A model generated the notes under the pieces. The model had not been told where the DNA came from. It saw only the letters and a list, made by a program, of their open reading frames with translations, and searched no databases. Positions 18,240 through 21,741 of a stretch of DNA of 21,741 nucleotides are shown piece after piece. This DNA is from Planctomycetia bacterium (GTDB lineage Bacteria; Planctomycetota; Planctomycetia; Pirellulales; UBA1268): contig RFPF01000020.1 of assembly GCA_009926295.1 (NCBI GenBank), positions 1-21,741 of the forward strand, in the 5' to 3' direction. A program made the translations under genes and the position numbers. Numbering within the stretch: the stretch's first letter is position 1; each line of letters begins with the position of its first letter.

Positions 18240-18273
18240 GGCTGGATCCTCCTGGGGTTCGCAACGTAGCAGT

Positions 18274-18301
18274 CTCGCCCCGCGGGAGCGAGGCCGTTTT
18301 T
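18274..18301 (+). terminator. Terminator-like hairpin in the divergent gap before ldhA
   Basis: CTCGC (18274-18278) and GCGAG (18288-18292) pair around a GC-rich loop, followed four bases later by a run of five T (18297-18301). On the plus strand this looks like a weak intrinsic terminator, yet no plus-strand gene precedes it. It might act as an attenuator or stop stray antisense transcription before ldhA. Short stem, low certainty. Confidence 0.25.
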
Positions 18302-18377
18302 GGCCCGCGCCGCGGAAAAAAACGCCGTCTCCGGGCCGGCAGTCGTACACTGTCGGTCGTCGCGGAAACCCAGCCCG

Positions 18378-19370
18378 ATGCTCGTCGCCGTCTTCTCCAC
18401 GCAGCCCTACGATCGCGAACACCTCGAACGGGCGGCGGCCGGAACGGGAATCGCCTGGCGGTGGTTCGACAGCCGCCTCGACGCCGACACCGTCGCGCTC
18501 GCCGCGGACGCCACCGCGGTGAACTGCTTCGTGAACGACGACCTGAACGCGGCGGTCCTCGAACGGCTGCGCGACTTCGGGGTGCGGCTGGTCACGCTGC
18601 GGTGCGCCGGATTCAACCAGGTCGACGTGCCCGCGGCGGCCCGGCTCGGGCTCCCCGTCGTCCGCGTGCCGGAGTATTCGCCCCACGCCGTCGCGGAGCA
18701 TGCAGTGGGCCTCGTGCTGATGCTCGACCGCCGCCTGCACAAGGCCTACAACCGCGTCCGGGAGGGCAACTTCTCGCTGGATGGCCTGCTCGGCTTCGAT
18801 CTCCACGGCCGCACCGTCGGCGTCGTCGGAACCGGGCGGATCGGCGGCCGGTTCGCCGAGATCATGCTCGGCTTCGGGTGCCGCGTGCTGGCCCACGACC
18901 CGCGGGAAAACGCGGTGCTTGCCAGCCGCGGCGTTCGCTTCGTGACGCTCGCCGAACTGCTCGCCGAGTCGGATATCGTCTCCCTGCACTGCCCGCTGAC
19001 GCCGGCCACCCACCACCTGATCGACGCGGACCGCATCGCCCTCATGAAGCCGGGGGCGATGCTCGTGAACACCAGCCGGGGCGGACTCGTCGACACCCGT
19101 GCCGTGATCGCCGGCCTCAAGACCGGACACCTCGGCCACCTCGGTCTCGATGTCTACGAGGAGGAGGCCGGCCTGTTCTTCGACGACAAGAGCGACGCGA
19201 TCATCCGCGACGACGTCTTCGCCCGGCTGCTCACGTTTCCGAACGTCGTGGTCACCGCCCACCAGGCCTTCTTCACCCGCAACGCGCTCGAGGCGATCGC
19301 AGCCCAGACGGTGCGCAACCTCGTCCATTTCGAGCGAGGAGAGCCGCTCGAAGCAGTGGTGACCGCGTGA
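18378..19370 (+). CDS. ldhA: D-lactate dehydrogenase, LdhA-type 2-hydroxyacid dehydrogenase
   Basis: The enzyme reduces pyruvate to D-lactate with NADH in the cytoplasm, recycling NAD+ during fermentation. The 330 residues match E. coli LdhA (329) in length and in many blocks: FVNDD (51-55), LRCAGFNQVDV (74-84), VPEYSPHAVAEHAVG (97-111), NFSLDGL (131-137), the NAD-binding GTGRIG (151-156), SLHCPLTPATHHL (202-214) and NTSRGGLVD (231-239). The catalytic set is Arg-234, Glu-263 in DVYEEE, and His-295 in TAHQAF. GLFFDDKSDAIIRDDVFARL (265-284) is a mark of the LdhA branch and separates it from phosphoglycerate or glyoxylate dehydrogenases. I chose the ATG at 18378 because it aligns with the E. coli start; the open frame from 18300 adds 26 unrelated residues. 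Shine-Dalgarno is weak. It converges on nadE, 19 bases away. Confidence 0.93.
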   Translation: MLVAVFSTQPYDREHLERAAAGTGIAWRWFDSRLDADTVALAADATAVNCFVNDDLNAAVLERLRDFGVRLVTLRCAGFNQVDVPAAARLGLPVVRVPEYSPHAVAEHAVGLVLMLDRRLHKAYNRVREGNFSLDGLLGFDLHGRTVGVVGTGRIGGRFAEIMLGFGCRVLAHDPRENAVLASRGVRFVTLAELLAESDIVSLHCPLTPATHHLIDADRIALMKPGAMLVNTSRGGLVDTRAVIAGLKTGHLGHLGLDVYEEEAGLFFDDKSDAIIRDDVFARLLTFPNVVVTAHQAFFTRNALEAIAAQTVRNLVHFERGEPLEAVVTA

Positions 19371-19389
19371 CGGGCCGCGGGGTGGCCCG
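19371..19389. terminator. Hairpin filling the ldhA-nadE convergent gap
   Basis: CGGGCC (19371-19376) and GGCCCG (19384-19389) form a perfect 6-bp stem with a 7-base loop. The structure occupies exactly the 19 bases between the ldhA TGA and the nadE TAG. Being symmetric it could act in both directions, but neither side has a T-run, so a true intrinsic terminator is uncertain. Confidence 0.45.
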
Positions 19390-21372
19390 CTACGGCGCGG
19401 CGGCGCGCAGGTCGGCGAGTTCGCGGGCGAAGCCGCCGGAGAGGATCGGAAACCGACACCATGTCTTCGGGTCGAGGTTCTCGTCGTCGAGGTGAAACGA
19501 CGGGGCGTAGCGTTCTCGCTTCCACTGGTTGCGGCTCCAGAGCACGAAGAACCGCTCGACCCAACGGGAAAGCTGCCGCGGCGAGTGCTGCGGAAATTCG
19601 GCGACGAGCCGCTGCCAGGCCGCGAGGGGCGGCTCCTTGTCGCGGATCGCCAGCCGCTCGATCCGGTCGAGCACGTCGTAGGGCATGAGGTCGCCTTCGT
19701 CTGTCTGGGCGGCCGCGCCGGGCCGCAGTTCGGCGGTCGGCGCCTGGGCATTGACGGCCGCGAGTGCCGGCACTGGGCCGACTCCATCGGGACCATCGCG
19801 CTCGAGCCACACGAGCCAGCGCCGCAGATACGCCTTGTCGATCCCGGCGATCGGGGCGATGCCGCCGGAGGTGTCGCCGTCCATCGTGGCATAGCCGACG
19901 GCCGCCTCGGAACGGTTGCTCGTCGACACCAGCAGCGCATTGCGGATGTTCGCGAGCATCCAGACGCCCGGGGCCCGGGATCGTGCCTGGATGTTCTGCA
20001 GGGCGACGTCGTCACGGTCCCACGTGAGGGGGCGGCCGACCGCCCTGGACACGATCTCCGTGTAGGACTGCACGATCCCGTCAACGTCGAACTCGTGGAA
20101 CTCGGCGCCCAACGCCTCGGCCAGGCCGCGGGCCGCGGCCCGGGTCACGGGCCCGGAGTTCGCGGTCGCCTGGTAGACGCACGTGAGGACGGATCGGACG
20201 ATGACGGCCGGATCGTCGCAGGCGGGGTCGTCGAGCCCGAGCCGCCGGGCCACATCGCACGCCGGCATCTCGCGGGCTGCCAGGCGCACCGCGAGGGCCA
20301 CGAGGCAGGCCACCGCGGAAGAGTCTGCGCCCCCGCTGGCCGACACGACGAAGCCCCGCGACCGGCTCTTCCGGGCGTAATCGAAGAGCCCGAGGGCCAC
20401 TGCACGCGTGAACTCCTCCTCCTTGACGTGCCCGCCGTCCTCCCAACCGGCGCGGCCGGCGTGAAGGGGCGTGTCCACCGCGGTCGGCGTGGCGGGCGGC
20501 GCGAACCCGACCGCGACGCGGCCGTCGCCCGCGGGGCCGGCGGGTCCGTGCCGCAGGCGGGCCTGCGCGAGCCGCAGGCCGTCGAGGTCGATCACCGCGC
20601 TGGTGGGCGCGGCGTCCTCGAAGGAAAAACGGCGGCCTTCGGCCACGAGGCCGGCCGGCCCGGCGACGAACACGCCGCCGTCGTAGATCGCGCGTCCCGC
20701 CTCGTTTCCGAGCAGGTTCGCGTAGACGTAGGCGGCGCCGCAGGCCCGCGCGCCCTCGAGCACGAATCTCCTGCGAATCTGGTCCTTCCCGAATGCGAAG
20801 TGGCTCGCCGACGGGTTCAGGATCACGTCGACCCCTCGGGCCGCGAGCGCCGCGGCCGGCCGGCCGGCCACCCACGCGTCCTCGCAGATCTCGAAGCCGA
20901 CGCGCACGCCACCGCAGTCGAAACGCAGGTCGCCGCAGGGCACGACGCGGCCGCCGACGACGATCTCGGCCTGCCGTCCCGCGGGCCACGCCCGGAACCA
21001 TCGAGGCTCGTAGTGGATCCCCTCGCCGGCGAGGTGCTGCTTGCACGCGAGGCCCACGAGCCGCCCATCGACGAGCAGGGCCGCCGCGTCGTAGACGCCG
21101 CTCTCGTGCCGCACCGGCAGCCCCACGGCCACGATCATGCCCCTGGTTTCCGGCTCGATCTCCCCGAGCACCTCCCACGCCAGCCGCTGGACGCCGGGCG
21201 ACTGGAAGGCGTCCTCGCAGCCGTAGCCCGTGATGCACAGTTCGGGCAGGCAGAGGATCGACACGCCCTGCTCCCGCGCGACGGCGATCGCGGCCAGGAT
21301 GCGGTCGCGATTACCGTCCCAGTCGAGGGGCGTCTGATTGAGCGCCGTGCCGCCGATTCGGATGAGGTGCAT
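19390..21372 (-). CDS. nadE: Glutamine-dependent NAD+ synthetase
   Basis: NadE makes NAD+ from deamido-NAD+ with ATP, here using ammonia released from glutamine by its own amidase domain. The 660 residues fit the two-domain form. Residues 1-290 are a nitrilase-type (CN-hydrolase) glutaminase with the triad Glu-44 (LPELCITGYG), Lys-111 (CKQHLAGEG) and Cys-163 (FEICEDAW). Residues about 320-640 are the ATP-pyrophosphatase synthetase domain with the P-loop SGGADSS (346-352), QNIQARSRAPGVWMLAN (459-475), STSNRSEAAVGYATMDGD (483-500) and SGGIAPI (502-508). A poorly conserved Gly/Pro/Ala stretch near 275-315 links the two. The ATG at 21372 is directly followed by the expected GGTALNQTPLDWDGN-type N-terminus, although no Shine-Dalgarno is close. 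Upstream lies only repeat DNA. Family assignment is secure. Confidence 0.97.
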   Translation of the reverse strand: MHLIRIGGTALNQTPLDWDGNRDRILAAIAVAREQGVSILCLPELCITGYGCEDAFQSPGVQRLAWEVLGEIEPETRGMIVAVGLPVRHESGVYDAAALLVDGRLVGLACKQHLAGEGIHYEPRWFRAWPAGRQAEIVVGGRVVPCGDLRFDCGGVRVGFEICEDAWVAGRPAAALAARGVDVILNPSASHFAFGKDQIRRRFVLEGARACGAAYVYANLLGNEAGRAIYDGGVFVAGPAGLVAEGRRFSFEDAAPTSAVIDLDGLRLAQARLRHGPAGPAGDGRVAVGFAPPATPTAVDTPLHAGRAGWEDGGHVKEEEFTRAVALGLFDYARKSRSRGFVVSASGGADSSAVACLVALAVRLAAREMPACDVARRLGLDDPACDDPAVIVRSVLTCVYQATANSGPVTRAAARGLAEALGAEFHEFDVDGIVQSYTEIVSRAVGRPLTWDRDDVALQNIQARSRAPGVWMLANIRNALLVSTSNRSEAAVGYATMDGDTSGGIAPIAGIDKAYLRRWLVWLERDGPDGVGPVPALAAVNAQAPTAELRPGAAAQTDEGDLMPYDVLDRIERLAIRDKEPPLAAWQRLVAEFPQHSPRQLSRWVERFFVLWSRNQWKRERYAPSFHLDDENLDPKTWCRFPILSGGFARELADLRAAAP

Positions 21373-21508
21373 GCGTTCACGCGACGGCGTCCGTCGCCCT
21401 TTCGACCATAAACTCTAACTCGCCCACACCGCTTCGGGTTACCCGTGGCCCAACTCGCCCAATCCGGCTCGTGACTGCCCAGCCCCGCTCGCCGGACGTT
21501 CGCCTCGG
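21373..21508. other. Non-coding stretch upstream of nadE
   Basis: I see no gene here; the short open frames lack codon bias and conserved content. The minus strand holds an AT-richer patch around 21400-21418 (AGTTTATGGT), where the nadE promoter would be expected, but no convincing -35/-10 pair. GACTGCCC at 21473-21480 is the inverse of GGGCAGTC at 21594-21601, so the palindromic repeat may extend into this stretch. Confidence 0.4.
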
Positions 21509-21741
21509 CCCTCCGAGGCCTCAGCTCTCTGCATGTCCGCTTCGCTTTCGCCATCCTGGCTGCGCTCGCTCCCATAGCCCGGCTCGAGGGCATGGGCAGT
21601 CCCGAGCCTCCTCAACTGGCTCGACTGGAAACGGCGAGGCTCGGGGTTGCCCCTACCATTGAGCCGGCGTATGCAGGCAAGCGCAGCCATGGATGGCGCA
21701 GCGCAGCCGGAGTCGAGCGAACGGAGGCCTGGAGGGCCGCA
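21509..21741. repeat. Large imperfect palindrome of two head-to-head repeat units
   Basis: Two diverged copies of a unit of roughly 105 bases face each other around position 21625. The right copy contains GGCTCGGGG at 21638, AGCGCAGCCATGGATGGCG from about 21675 to 21695, and GAGGCCTGGAGGGCCG near the window end. The left copy, read on the minus strand, contains GGCTCGGG, AGCGCAGCCAGGATGGCG and GAGGCCTCGGAGGGCCG at mirror distances. The right arm is cut off by the window, so the total extent is unknown. No protein is encoded convincingly. It could be a mobile non-coding element, a structured RNA or a palindromic intergenic repeat family. Confidence 0.65.
21592..21659. repeat. Central inverted repeat of the palindrome
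   Basis: CCCGAGCCTC (21601-21610) and GAGGCTCGGG (21636-21645) are a perfect 10-bp inverted repeat separated by 25 bases. Pairing continues outward imperfectly (ATGGGCAGT against GTTGCCCCTACCAT). The outer right part, 21638-21659, is nearly the reverse complement of 15299-15321 in the 125-bp element. Confidence 0.7.

Noticed and set aside
18240..20084. N-terminal extension of the TIGR03009-like protein to 919 codons
   Set aside because: The extension is antisense to ldhA and partly an out-of-frame reading of nadE. A GTG with AGGAGG and a signal peptide at 18239 marks the true start.
21439..21690. Short minus- and plus-strand open frames in the terminal repeat region
   Set aside because: They follow the palindromic repeat, have skewed composition, no ribosome binding site and no family likeness.

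Overview
The window looks like a chromosomal segment of a GC-rich planctomycete, probably in or near the Pirellulales. This rests on very high GC, two proteins resembling planctomycete-restricted or planctomycete-enriched families (a TIGR03009-like secreted protein and a Minf_1886-like protein), a GyrA with a planctomycete-style N-terminus, and loose use of Shine-Dalgarno sequences and TTG/GTG starts. These are judgements from memory of the families; no search was run.

Layout. Positions 1-3615 (minus strand) carry the classic export cluster tgt-yajC-secDF, with SecD and SecF fused and cut off by the window start. Behind it lies hppA (3662-6232), a K+-dependent membrane pyrophosphatase with an unusual extra-membrane insertion. 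Next come ugd (UDP-glucose dehydrogenase) and gyrA (7810-10539), also on the minus strand. A divergent promoter region (10540-10739) separates gyrA from a plus-strand envelope-glycan operon: two tandem ArnT-like GT-C glycosyltransferases and an overlapping DPM1/ArnC-like polyprenyl-phosphate glycosyltransferase (10740-15242). That operon converges on a minus-strand group: a Minf_1886-like protein, a previously untracked 30-residue membrane peptide, an unknown membrane protein, and a secreted glutathione peroxidase. After it come a TIGR03009-like secreted protein (minus), ldhA-like D-lactate dehydrogenase (plus) and glutamine-dependent nadE (minus). The last 370 bases hold no gene but a large imperfect palindrome.

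How the genes fit together. SecDF needs an ion-motive force and HppA makes one from pyrophosphate, so their adjacency is sensible, though each seems to have its own promoter. The three plus-strand glycosyltransferases form a plausible lipid-linked sugar system: the GT-A enzyme charges polyprenyl phosphate with a sugar and the two GT-C enzymes use it outside the membrane. Ugd could feed a uronic-acid precursor, but that link is only inferred. The rest is housekeeping: DNA supercoiling, NAD synthesis, fermentation, peroxide defence.

No complete undescribed system with a clear function is visible. The most unusual signals are non-coding: a 125-bp element at 15240-15364 whose terminal repeats supply the stop codons of both flanking convergent genes; a roughly 230-bp head-to-head palindrome at 21509-21741 that shares a core with it; and a promoter whose -35 box lies inside the terminator hairpin of the gene upstream.
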